64,000 bases of DNA, from assembly GCA_012838795.1 (NCBI GenBank), contig DUOO01000022.1:1-64000 (forward strand), in the 5' to 3' direction. Positions 19,086-28,158 of the stretch are shown piece after piece. The notes under the pieces were generated by a model that worked only from the letters and a program-made list of their open reading frames with translations, did no database searches and had not been told where the DNA came from. The stretch is from Clostridiaceae bacterium (GTDB lineage Bacteria > Bacillota > Clostridia > Saccharofermentanales > DTU023). Numbering within the stretch: position 1 is the stretch's first letter; every line of letters begins with the position of its first letter. The position numbers and the translations under genes are program-made.

Positions 19086-22000
19086 AAAAACAACTCGGAG
19101 AAAAAGAAAAAATCCGGAAAAGCAAAAAAAATCAAGAAAAATTCCGGAAAATATCGGAAATAATATATGTGGTGTTTGGCCTTATATTATTGTGCTTGCG
19201 ATTAATGCAGGAGTACATATTACACTGTTTTTTATTTACGGCAGAACTTTGGAAAGCTTTGTTCGACTTTTTCTTTCTTTTATTTTCTTCATATATCCTT
19301 TGCAATATATCACAGATACTTTATGGTCTCTCCGACCGTCTATTTGTGAGATTCTTGCCGGGAAACTGCAAATTAACAGAAAACATTATATGAATACGGT
19401 GCGTAAAGAAGTTTCCCGCGAAGCACTTCTTCCGGTTACTATCAGTATACCTGTCTATTTGGAAGACAATGAAGTAATCTTTCAAACTTTGCGCCAGAGT
19501 ATGGTTGCAGTAAAACGTTATCATGAATATAGCGGTCAGGAAAGTAATATTGTAGTTTCAGATGACGGGCTTGCACCGATGTTTGGAGGTTATTGTACAA
19601 AAGAAAAAATTGATCGGCTGATTCAGACATTTTTATTTGCTTCCTCTTCACTGACTGAGCAAGAATTACAAGCAGCCGAACGTATTCAGTTTTATCGTAA
19701 GAATCGGATTTCTTTCGTTGTGCGTCCGCAAGAGGGCAGGCGCGGTTTATTTAAAAAATCTTCTAATCTTAATTATACCTTGCGTTTCGGTAATGCTGTA
19801 TCCGCCGGTAATTCTCTTGAAAGCCTGACGCAGAAGAGACAACCTTTTGCAGAAGGTTATGCAGAAGGAGATATTCAGACAAATGAGATAATTCTATTAC
19901 TTGATAAAGATTCCGGAGTAAAAGAAAAAATTATTGAGGCGATTATTCCGGAATTTGCAGCAGATGAAAAACTGGCTTATGTTCAATGTGCGACAAAAGC
20001 GGAAAATTTGTATGAAAACTATTTTTCATACGCTACAGGCCATCAGATCAATAATCTGTTTCATAATGTTTGGCCATGTAAAGCACTGCAAGGTTATTTT
20101 GTACCGCTGATCGGACATAATGTATTTTTGCGTAAGAGTATATTGGAAAAGAGTGGTCTTTGGTCCGAGGACAAAGTATCAGAAGATTTTGATAAAGCTA
20201 TTTGTTTTTACGGTATGGGATACCATGGTAAATATGCCCAATTACAAGGACTTGAGTTTACGGAATATGCAAGCAGGACGTTTACGGAAGAAACATGCAA
20301 ACAACGGCGGTATGCCTATGGTCTATTGGAAATGATTTTTGACGGAACTATCGTCCCTGGGACAACGCGAAACTGTGACCGGTTTTATATGTATATATAT
20401 TTTTTCTCTCTCCTGAATCAAGTGATGCTTTTGCCAACAGTTCTTTACGAATGTTATTTAGGGAATATTTATCTTTTATGGGCGGGTTTTGTCTTTTGCA
20501 GTGTCTGTTTTATTATCCTTCCGTGTATAAGAAGTTTTGTTATGCGACGGCGGCTGCCAAAAGAATATGCTGAGAGAACTACACATACCGTAATTATTTC
20601 ACTCTCTTTTGTGGGACATTCTTATTCAATTCTGGCGGGAACATGCCGCTATATCGCAAACAAAATCAAAGCAAATAATGCACCGTTCCCTTCCACAAAT
20701 GTAGATAAACTCGAATATAGTTTTACTGCCGGAGTGAAAATTATCTTTGAATATCTTCGTAAGAATAAATGGTTTCTGATTATGGCAATTCTCTGTATTG
20801 ATCGTGGTGTTTTCATACTCACGCGAAAAGGAATTGCAACAGCCGCTGTATTTACTTATTGTTACATTCTGTTTTGCGCTGTATTTATTCCGTTTTTATT
20901 GACACCACAATTTTTTTCGGGTTCAAAGTTAAGGCAGGTTATTATCAAAAGAAAGGCGGCAAACGACATGGAAAATTTTGACAATAATATACCTGAGACT
21001 TTTCAAAATCAAGAAAAAACTCAAAATGCCTGGAATATGGATATGCAGATATTATCTCCGAAAATTGTCGATGAATCAGGATATAATGAAACTCCGAGCA
21101 GTGATATAGACATTTTTCTAAACTCGTATAAAAAAACGCTGCGTGATTCATTACCCGAGGCAAGCATGCCGGAAGAGCTTTTAGCTGATTATTCTTACGA
21201 AAGTTGCTTGCGTAAAGATCCTGAAGGGAAGAAAGAAATTTATCTGCTTCGACAAGCGGACAAGACCGGAGTTTTACTTAAAATTACACAAGACTATCCG
21301 GAAGAAGACGCACTTGAGGAAGCAAAACTGTTAGAAAAATTGGATCATCCGGGAATTCCCAAAGTGTTTGACTATTTTGAGTATTCCGGTAAAAAATACA
21401 TCTTGCGCGAATATTTTGAAGGACGTTCGCTTTACGAGATCATTAAAAAAGGCGGTAATCTTGGAGCAAAAGATATTTTTGATATTGTATTGAAACTGGT
21501 GGATATTTTGGAATATTTACATTCCAGAGTACCTCCTGTTATTCATCGTGATATTAAGCCTCAGAATATAATCGTAGGTAAAGACGGAAACATCCATCTG
21601 ATTGATTTCGGAATTGCGAGATTACATAAGCATGAACGTGTTCAAGATACTTCAGTCATTCTGACTCTTGATTATGCTTCACCTGAACAATATGGTTTTG
21701 AGCAGACAACACCCTTATCGGACATATACTCCCTGGGTGTAGTAATGCTTTTTATGGCTACAGGGCGAACAGCCAGAACAGGATTGGAATCACAAATTGT
21801 TAATAATCGACTTCGCAACTTGATTGAGCAATGTATTGCTTTTAATCCGAAATCTCGAATTCAGAGTGTAGAGGAGATTAGGGATTATATCATGCGAGAC
21901 AGTAATATCCGGAAGTCAAGAAGAAAACGTTCTCTCGTAGTTGCATCCTTATTTTTGATTTGCACGACTCTATTTTCTGCTTTGTCTTACGGAGCGGGAT

Positions 22001-22965
22001 TTTTCAGCGCAAAAAGTCATGCTGCCGATATTGGTTATGATCGAGGTTACGCTGTTGGTTATACAGATGGGTATGATGCTGTACCTATTCTTTTGACAAG
22101 TGCTGTACAACCTGATCTTAAACGTGGCAATAGTCTCGGTAACTCTGCTGTTGCAGGTGGAGCTTATGCTGCACAGAGTGAAGATTTCATTTTCTTTATT
22201 TCTAATGGGAATATTTACAAAATGTCGGAAAATGAAGCTGAAACTGAGCTGTTAGTGGAAGGAAAAGATGCTACAGCTTTGAGTTGTTACAATGATTGGT
22301 TATATTATTCATCCGACGGGAATATTCTGCAAACCAATATCCATACTCTTGAAACCGATATTCTCTGTGCCGACTTAACCGGAGTATTACATATATTAAA
22401 CGATCATTATTATGTCGAAACTGATGACGGACTATATTTACTGAATATAACAACCGGCAATATTTCGTCTTTGAACAATATACCTTCCTCGCAATCTTTA
22501 AATATAGTTGATGACAGTATATTTTATATCGATGAGAAAGATCGTTTCTTATACAATTCCAATCTCAACAGCAATCATTCAATTAGAATTTTGGAGCGCA
22601 ATTGCAATAGTATTTGTCTGTTTGAAGATACTTTATTTTGTGCAGTTAATGATGGTGATGATGAAGGAACGGAAGAATTGCTGTTGATCCGTGACGATTT
22701 TGAGGAAGCTGAAATTCTTACCGAGATAAATGCTGCCATGATTAACGCAACCATAAATGGAATATATTATATCAATGCACACGACGGAACAATTAACTTA
22801 TGTTCTTTTGATGGTCGTATCAGAAATAGAATATCCAAGAATTATGCTGCGGATATGAATATTGTCGGAGATTGGATTTTCTATCATAATGCTTCGGACG
22901 GAAACAGATTGTGGTGTGTCAGGCTTAATGGGGCCAATGATCATCCTGTGCAATTCGGAGGATAG
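19078..22965 (+). CDS. Glycosyltransferase family 2 - Ser/Thr kinase - DUF5050-like propeller fusion
   Basis: 1295 residues in one frame. Residues ~35-85: two TM helices. ~118-420: GT2 catalytic domain with ISIPVYLED, VVSDDG (161-163), LLDKDSG (Asp276/Asp278), the VSEDFD block (368-372, TED-like base) and KQRRY where processive synthases have QxxRW. ~435-610: further TM helices. ~675-940: Hanks-type kinase with Lys735 (VLLKI), HRDIKPQN (823-830), DFG (843-845) and SPEQYG. ~952-972: one TM helix. Then a Gly-Tyr repeat (GYDRGYAVGYTDGY) and a C-terminal extracellular beta-propeller resembling DUF5050. The glycine-rich loop is degenerate. An in-frame ATG at 20968 with AAAGGCGG upstream could give a separate kinase product. 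All GT and kinase catalytic residues I looked for are present. It is co-translated with the lipoprotein gene and the pseudokinase gene. Confidence 0.88.
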   Translation: MRKKTTRRKRKNPEKQKKSRKIPENIGNNICGVWPYIIVLAINAGVHITLFFIYGRTLESFVRLFLSFIFFIYPLQYITDTLWSLRPSICEILAGKLQINRKHYMNTVRKEVSREALLPVTISIPVYLEDNEVIFQTLRQSMVAVKRYHEYSGQESNIVVSDDGLAPMFGGYCTKEKIDRLIQTFLFASSSLTEQELQAAERIQFYRKNRISFVVRPQEGRRGLFKKSSNLNYTLRFGNAVSAGNSLESLTQKRQPFAEGYAEGDIQTNEIILLLDKDSGVKEKIIEAIIPEFAADEKLAYVQCATKAENLYENYFSYATGHQINNLFHNVWPCKALQGYFVPLIGHNVFLRKSILEKSGLWSEDKVSEDFDKAICFYGMGYHGKYAQLQGLEFTEYASRTFTEETCKQRRYAYGLLEMIFDGTIVPGTTRNCDRFYMYIYFFSLLNQVMLLPTVLYECYLGNIYLLWAGFVFCSVCFIILPCIRSFVMRRRLPKEYAERTTHTVIISLSFVGHSYSILAGTCRYIANKIKANNAPFPSTNVDKLEYSFTAGVKIIFEYLRKNKWFLIMAILCIDRGVFILTRKGIATAAVFTYCYILFCAVFIPFLLTPQFFSGSKLRQVIIKRKAANDMENFDNNIPETFQNQEKTQNAWNMDMQILSPKIVDESGYNETPSSDIDIFLNSYKKTLRDSLPEASMPEELLADYSYESCLRKDPEGKKEIYLLRQADKTGVLLKITQDYPEEDALEEAKLLEKLDHPGIPKVFDYFEYSGKKYILREYFEGRSLYEIIKKGGNLGAKDIFDIVLKLVDILEYLHSRVPPVIHRDIKPQNIIVGKDGNIHLIDFGIARLHKHERVQDTSVILTLDYASPEQYGFEQTTPLSDIYSLGVVMLFMATGRTARTGLESQIVNNRLRNLIEQCIAFNPKSRIQSVEEIRDYIMRDSNIRKSRRKRSLVVASLFLICTTLFSALSYGAGFFSAKSHAADIGYDRGYAVGYTDGYDAVPILLTSAVQPDLKRGNSLGNSAVAGGAYAAQSEDFIFFISNGNIYKMSENEAETELLVEGKDATALSCYNDWLYYSSDGNILQTNIHTLETDILCADLTGVLHILNDHYYVETDDGLYLLNITTGNISSLNNIPSSQSLNIVDDSIFYIDEKDRFLYNSNLNSNHSIRILERNCNSICLFEDTLFCAVNDGDDEGTEELLLIRDDFEEAEILTEINAAMINATINGIYYINAHDGTINLCSFDGRIRNRISKNYAADMNIVGDWIFYHNASDGNRLWCVRLNGANDHPVQFGG

Positions 22966-22969
22966 TTTC

Positions 22970-24529
22970 ATGTTGTTTAAACCGAAATTCAAATGGGAAG
23001 ACCAAGAGGAACGCTCTGTATTTGATATTGTTTCCGAAGACGGAATCATGCAAGTAAATGATATTTTGTATGTTGTTCAGCAAATCTGTATTCTGTTGGA
23101 AAGGCAATATCGTGATGATATATCAAAATTTAGAGGGTATATTCATCCGAAAAATATTATCATTTCAAAAACGAATCAAGTTCAAATTTCTGAGGCAATG
23201 CGACCGATTTTTGAGCGGGAAGCATATATTTCTCCGGAACAAAGTCAGGCGGATACTTATACTTCCGAATCAATTATTTTTAGTATAGGCGTACTGATGA
23301 TTTTTATGGCAACCGGTCATGAAAATAAAACAAATCCGGAATCGTTTATTGAAAATCGTGTACTTCGTAATTTGATTGAAAAATGTATTGCTTTCGATCC
23401 GCAGTCACGTTTTCGTGATATAAAAGAACTGATGAATGCGATCAAAAGCACAAAACTATCTCCGAAAAAATTATTGTTTGCTGTTTGGATATTAGTTTGT
23501 GTTTGCTTAATAGCAGGTGCGGTTTTTCATTTTTATCAACAGGGCAAATTGCGAGGTGATTCTATCGGAGATAATTCCGGCTATGCAACAGGCTATGCAA
23601 TCGGTTATGAAAAAGGCTTTTCGGATGCACCCGGAATCGGAATAAAAAATCCGGTCTATGATTCGAAAAGCGGGAATCTTTCCGGAAATTACACATCGGA
23701 ATTAGGTGCAATTGCAACTAATTCCGAAGACGAAGTGTTTTATATTTTTGAAAATAATATCTATCGGATGAATCCCTATACAGAAGAAATTGCTTTGGTA
23801 CAATCAAATGTCGGAGCACATAATCTTAACTATTTCGACGGTTGGCTTTATTACTGTACAGATGAAAATATTTTCAGAATCAATCCTGACAATTTAAAGC
23901 AGGAAGAGTTTTGTGATTCGCATTCCGGGACTCTTTATATTATCAATGAGCTTTTTTATCTTTATGACAGTTCCAAAACCGGATATTTATACGAGATTGA
24001 TCCTGAGACGAAAACACTTACACAATTAAGCGGTTCAATGGACTATCTTTGCCTTAATATTGTTGATCAAAAATTATATTATATTGACTCCGATAAAGGC
24101 AATCACATATACAGCAGTGATTTAGATGGCGGAAACTTAAAGATGATTAACGGCAATTACTGTGAAAGCTTTTGTATTAATCAAGATTCAATTTTTGCCT
24201 GTACAGATAATACTGATAGTAATTCGAATACATCTTGGACAAGTTCTTTGCTCAGTATGGATTTAGACGGCGGGAATCTTGATAATATGACAAATATCTC
24301 TGTGTATTATCCGAATGTTACAGACGGGGGCATTTTTTATGTTGCAGGTAAAAATAAAACTCTCGATTGGATGTCTTTAGACGGCAGAACTCACTACACC
24401 GTCGTGCCGTCACGTACCGGTCCGTTTAATATTGCCGGGCGATGGATATTCTATATAAACGAAGAAGACGACGGCAATCTGTGGCGGGTACGAATTGACG
24501 GTTCAGGGAATACCGGATTAACACCTTAA
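22970..24529 (+). CDS. Membrane pseudokinase with DUF5050-like propeller
   Basis: 519 residues. Residues ~15-160 align with the C-lobe of the neighbouring kinases (AYISPEQS, FSIGVLMIFMATG, RNLIEKCIAFDPQSRF), but the N-lobe is almost absent and catalytic motifs are gone: HRDIKPQN is replaced by RGYIHPKN (55-62) and the DFG position by SEAM. One TM helix lies at ~168-188, followed by GYATGYAIGYEKGF and an extracellular propeller (repeats of LYYIDSDKG, YSSDLDGGN, FYINEEDDGN type). Start ATG 22970 follows GGAGG, which overlaps the end of the previous gene. It most likely scaffolds or regulates the active kinase rather than phosphorylating; this is inference from the lost residues. Confidence 0.82.
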   Translation: MLFKPKFKWEDQEERSVFDIVSEDGIMQVNDILYVVQQICILLERQYRDDISKFRGYIHPKNIIISKTNQVQISEAMRPIFEREAYISPEQSQADTYTSESIIFSIGVLMIFMATGHENKTNPESFIENRVLRNLIEKCIAFDPQSRFRDIKELMNAIKSTKLSPKKLLFAVWILVCVCLIAGAVFHFYQQGKLRGDSIGDNSGYATGYAIGYEKGFSDAPGIGIKNPVYDSKSGNLSGNYTSELGAIATNSEDEVFYIFENNIYRMNPYTEEIALVQSNVGAHNLNYFDGWLYYCTDENIFRINPDNLKQEEFCDSHSGTLYIINELFYLYDSSKTGYLYEIDPETKTLTQLSGSMDYLCLNIVDQKLYYIDSDKGNHIYSSDLDGGNLKMINGNYCESFCINQDSIFACTDNTDSNSNTSWTSSLLSMDLDGGNLDNMTNISVYYPNVTDGGIFYVAGKNKTLDWMSLDGRTHYTVVPSRTGPFNIAGRWIFYINEEDDGNLWRVRIDGSGNTGLTP

Positions 24530-24575
24530 ATAAATTCTTTTTCTTTTCTGATATTTTTTGAATCATTGATATGTC

Positions 24576-24598
24576 TTTGTATGCTTAATGCATACAAA
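24576..24598 (+). promoter_or_regulatory. Palindrome TTTGTATGC-N5-GCATACAAA, candidate operator
   Basis: Nine-base perfect arms around TTAAT, 112 bases before the zinc-ribbon gene and 46 bases after the pseudokinase stop. It shares arms and spacer length with the site at 28159. No U-tract follows, so a terminator is less likely than a protein binding site. Confidence 0.55.
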
Positions 24599-24710
24599 CT
24601 GTTTGGAATTTCATCATATATTGTAGATAAATAATCGTTACGATGAGAAATCCTTTCGAAACGACAACGCTTATATGCGGAATATATGATTAAACAAGAG
24701 GAGGCAGACA

Positions 24711-26318
24711 ATGATTGAAATCTTAGCACTTATCGCATTAGTTAATATAAACAAGAAAAATGCTCTGGCACGTGGACGAAAACCGGGTGGCTTCATAGCA
24801 CTTACTATCTGTCTATGGTTGGGGTTGGAATTTTTAGGTGCTTTCATAGGAGGAGCGTTAAATCTCGGTTTTGGAATTTATGTTCTTGCTATTATAATGG
24901 CAGGGATCGGTGCTCTTATCTCATATCTGGCAGCGAAAAATTGTAAGCCGGGAACTTATATGCCTCCTGCACAGCCGGTGATACAAAACACCGCCCCAAA
25001 TGTTGAGCCGGCTGCTTTCTCCGGACCGGCACAAATGCAGTACATGACTACACCTTATTCAGAATACGAACAAGGGACACTGACTTCATATTGCCACAAA
25101 TGCGGTGCACCGTTAATAGAAGGTGCATTATTTTGCAGTGACTGCGGACAGCAACGCTATATGCCGGTTCAACCTGTCAACACCCGGACATCTATAGAAA
25201 AGAATGATGCTGTACAGTTTCAGTATAATAGTAATGATTCAGTTCCCTGTACGGTAGAACCGATGCGAGCCGTATGGACAGCAGTTTGGCTTATCGGTAT
25301 TTGGTTGATGATTTATATTACCCATATTTTGCCGGATAACAATCTGATTTATTGTGGTTCGGTTTCTTATACTATTGTTACTGTACTTCTCGGCACAGGC
25401 ATGTATCTGTTAATGCAGCAGGGCGTCAAATACAAGGTTTATGCAGGCGGCATCATGTTCATGGCAGTTCTGATTTATCTATTCAATTATTTTCTGCTGG
25501 ATGTACTTATATTGGGCAGACTGGGTGTCAATCTGCATGATTTGTTTTTAAGTTCGATTTCTCTTATGAGAATCATTAACATCCTTCTGCGAGTATTTGT
25601 TGCTGCAGGCGGCGCACTATTATTTACCCGCCTTTTGAGACCGAAACGGCAGTGTGAACCGGTTCTTGATAATGACACAACAGTTACTTGGGATTCCGGG
25701 GTTAAAGACGAAAAGAAGAGAGTTTGGCGAACCTCATTATATACGGCATTAGTGAGTATGCTTATCCAAATCGTTTTTACAATATCCACGTCACGGATAT
25801 ACTCGGAACGTCCGATCTTGCTGGTGACATTCTTTGTCAGTTGCCTGATCACAGCAACAACTCTGTTCTTTACTCCTCCTGCTTTGCATGCACTTTCCGC
25901 CATGAAAACTAAGCATATCCAATTATCAGGTTGGGGACTTGTTTGGTGTTGGTTATGTGTGGCAGGAATGTTTTTTTCAATTGCAATGTACATAGCGGTC
26001 ATGGTGAATCTTGTACCTTTTCCCATACAGATGTATTCTTCACAATTCTTAATGAGTATTGTTGCGTTTACGGGCTTTATTATGCTGATTGCTAAAAAAC
26101 GCTTGGGTTGGTACATTGTTTTGTTCGGATCATATGTTGCACTGGTCGGGCAATTCAATGAATCTTTTAATGCTGTAGTGCAGGGTGCGACTGATTACAC
26201 ACCACTATTAACAGGTGCGATATTTGGCAGTTTGAATCCGTTGATCACGTGGCTCTCTATCCGGGGAGCCTGGCGTGCTAATCCCGTGAATATCCGACAA
26301 CCGCTTCTTGTGCAGTGA
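24711..26318 (+). CDS. Zinc-ribbon polytopic membrane protein
   Basis: 535 residues. Two TM helices near the N-terminus (~27-50 and 53-75) are followed by a Pro/Ala-rich linker and a zinc ribbon with Cys128-x2-Cys131-x10-Cys142-x2-Cys145 (YCHKCGAP and CSDCGQQ). Eight to ten further TM helices run from ~190 to the end. It has no recognised transporter motif. Zinc-ribbon membrane proteins with unknown function are frequent in Clostridia beside Ser/Thr kinases and often lack assigned roles. Start ATG follows GAGGAGG. Its own upstream palindrome at 24576 and the 181-base gap suggest it starts a new transcription unit. It may be a kinase substrate or partner (inference). Confidence 0.7.
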   Translation: MIEILALIALVNINKKNALARGRKPGGFIALTICLWLGLEFLGAFIGGALNLGFGIYVLAIIMAGIGALISYLAAKNCKPGTYMPPAQPVIQNTAPNVEPAAFSGPAQMQYMTTPYSEYEQGTLTSYCHKCGAPLIEGALFCSDCGQQRYMPVQPVNTRTSIEKNDAVQFQYNSNDSVPCTVEPMRAVWTAVWLIGIWLMIYITHILPDNNLIYCGSVSYTIVTVLLGTGMYLLMQQGVKYKVYAGGIMFMAVLIYLFNYFLLDVLILGRLGVNLHDLFLSSISLMRIINILLRVFVAAGGALLFTRLLRPKRQCEPVLDNDTTVTWDSGVKDEKKRVWRTSLYTALVSMLIQIVFTISTSRIYSERPILLVTFFVSCLITATTLFFTPPALHALSAMKTKHIQLSGWGLVWCWLCVAGMFFSIAMYIAVMVNLVPFPIQMYSSQFLMSIVAFTGFIMLIAKKRLGWYIVLFGSYVALVGQFNESFNAVVQGATDYTPLLTGAIFGSLNPLITWLSIRGAWRANPVNIRQPLLVQ

Positions 26319-26321
26319 TTA

Positions 26322-26340
26322 TTAAGTTCGTATTACTTAA
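26322..26340 (+). promoter_or_regulatory. Short inverted repeat before the LRR kinase gene
   Basis: TTAAGT (26322-26327) and ACTTAA (26335-26340) flank seven bases, directly before the AAGGAGG of the next gene. It could mask that ribosome binding site or bind a regulator; this is weak evidence. Confidence 0.3.
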
Positions 26341-26358
26341 GCAAGGAGGTGCATTTGC

Positions 26359-28092
26359 TTGTCCGATATAACAGAATTCTTACAATCATATAATGAAATG
26401 CTCCAACAGGAATTAGCGGATGCCGACATGCCCTCGGAACTGACAGAGCGGTTCGTTTTTGACAGCTTAATCAAACGGAATGATGAGAAAGAAGTATATT
26501 TCATCAGGCGCAAATCAGACGGTCTTCGCACCGTACTCCGTATCACAAGTGCAGAGAACGGAGAAGATGCTGCTTCCGAAAGTCTGATATTGGCGAAGCT
26601 TGATCATCCTGCCATACCGAAAGTGCTGGGTTCATGGAAGTATAATGGACGCAGTTTTATGGTAAGGGAATATTTTGCAGGCGATGACCTCAAGGCCTTT
26701 ATCCGCAAGTATGGAACATTGAATCGGGAAAAGCTGTTTGATATCACTTTACAATTATGTGAGATTTTATCCTATATTCATAGTCAGAATCCTGCTGTAA
26801 TCCATAGGGATATTAAGCCTGAAAACATCATTATTGCAGGCAACAATGATGTGAAGCTTATTGATTTCGGTATTGCGCGTGATTTCAAAAAAGAAACCGA
26901 TAGCGATAAGGACACACAGATTGCGGGAACAAGATCTTATATGGCTCCTGAACAGTTCGGCAGTGAGCAGACCGACCACCGTGCAGATATTTATTCTTTG
27001 GGTATGGTTATGATTTTCATGGCAACAGGAAAAACCAAGAAGCAAAATCTTAAAACCTTTTATCCATATAAAGAATTAGTGCCGCTCATTGAAAAATGTC
27101 TCAGAAAAGATCGCGATCAGCGCTTTAAAACGGTAAAGCAGCTGAAAAATAAAATTCTTTGGATTCAGCAACAACAAACCCGGAAGATTTTTATTGCCGC
27201 CGGGATATGTCTTTCAGTTATCGCCGCTTTTTTATTCGGGCTGTTTATCGGACAAAAGCGAGGTTTCCAAAACGGCGTTAATTTTATTATGGATTATCCT
27301 GTAGATAAAAATCGTCCGTTCACCCAAGAGGAACTTTTGGAGCCGATTGCTTTTGACAGCGAATATCTGGATTTAGCGGTGCGAAATATTTTGAATAAGC
27401 AACAAGGCGAGGTGATATATCGTACTGAAGTAAACAGTCGAATAGGTGAACTCCGGATTTACGGAACGTATATCCTTCATCCGGATTTGGAAGATGAACT
27501 GCTCAAAACGCATGTAGACAAAGGAACAGTAAATTACACCACCGATACAGGTTTTTGGATTGATATGCGGGGCGATATCAGTTCACTTTCAGATATTCCC
27601 AACATGTATTATTTGCGCAACTTGACCTTGACATCACAATCGATATCCGATCTTTCCCCTCTTTCGGGAATGAAACTGGAAAATATTAATTTAAGTGATA
27701 ATTTTGTGGGAAATTTATTGCCGTTGAAAGATATGGTAACACTGCAGGAGTTGGATGTATGCCAAAATCCTTTGAGTGACCTTACTCCGATTTCTCGTTT
27801 ATTCTCTCTGGAAACACTTGACATAAGCCAAACGCAGGTGACAGACTTGACACCGCTTGCCGAGCTTGTCAAGTTGCAGACACTGAAATTGGAATATTGT
27901 GACATAGAAGATATCAGCATATTGGCAATACTCCCCAATTTACGGGAAGTTGATGTAAGCAATACACTGATCACAGACCTCTCACCACTCATTAGACCGT
28001 TTAATCCCATCACGGTGCGATGTGTGGGTTTACCCCCGGATGTTGTAGATGCGGTACGAGATAATCCGGGCATTGTGTTAGTTGAGGAATAG
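26359..28092 (+). CDS. Membrane Ser/Thr kinase with leucine-rich-repeat ectodomain
   Basis: 577 residues. The kinase domain spans ~5-265: HRDIKPEN (149-156), LIDFGIAR with DFG at 169-171, YMAPEQFG, and FMATGKT. The position of the ATP-binding lysine reads VLRI, so Arg61 replaces the usual Lys; the glycine-rich loop is also degenerate. One TM helix lies at ~277-297. The extracellular part has a ~90-residue domain and then about five to six 22-residue leucine-rich repeats of internalin type (LETLDISQTQVTDLTPLAEL and neighbours, ~385-560). The start is TTG 26359 with AAGGAGG nine bases before. Its N-terminus (DITEFLQSYNEML) aligns with residues 676-688 of the glycosyltransferase fusion, so the two kinases are paralogues. 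Confidence 0.87.
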   Translation: MSDITEFLQSYNEMLQQELADADMPSELTERFVFDSLIKRNDEKEVYFIRRKSDGLRTVLRITSAENGEDAASESLILAKLDHPAIPKVLGSWKYNGRSFMVREYFAGDDLKAFIRKYGTLNREKLFDITLQLCEILSYIHSQNPAVIHRDIKPENIIIAGNNDVKLIDFGIARDFKKETDSDKDTQIAGTRSYMAPEQFGSEQTDHRADIYSLGMVMIFMATGKTKKQNLKTFYPYKELVPLIEKCLRKDRDQRFKTVKQLKNKILWIQQQQTRKIFIAAGICLSVIAAFLFGLFIGQKRGFQNGVNFIMDYPVDKNRPFTQEELLEPIAFDSEYLDLAVRNILNKQQGEVIYRTEVNSRIGELRIYGTYILHPDLEDELLKTHVDKGTVNYTTDTGFWIDMRGDISSLSDIPNMYYLRNLTLTSQSISDLSPLSGMKLENINLSDNFVGNLLPLKDMVTLQELDVCQNPLSDLTPISRLFSLETLDISQTQVTDLTPLAELVKLQTLKLEYCDIEDISILAILPNLREVDVSNTLITDLSPLIRPFNPITVRCVGLPPDVVDAVRDNPGIVLVEE

Positions 28093-28158
28093 ACAAAAAT
28101 ATTATAGCGGTTTTTCTGCAATGAGAAAGTAAAATTACCCCTTCATAAGTAAAATCTC
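28093..28158. other. Inverted repeat after the LRR kinase gene
   Basis: CAATGAGA near 28120 is inverted as TCTCATTG near 28155-28162, with a loop of about 30 bases. The right arm overlaps the operator-like palindrome that follows. No gene is seen. Confidence 0.25.

Noticed and set aside
22862-22969. An upstream extension of the pseudokinase into the previous gene
   Set aside because: No ribosome binding site there, while GGAGG precedes ATG 22970 at good spacing.
24541-24600. The GCATACAA palindromes as ordinary intrinsic terminators
   Set aside because: They lack a U-tract, share sequence rather than just pairing, and sit upstream of gene starts; a terminator role cannot be fully excluded.
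25487-26158. A 223-codon minus-strand frame under the zinc-ribbon membrane gene
   Set aside because: The plus strand has ribosome binding site, zinc ribbon and TM helices; the antisense frame lacks all of these.
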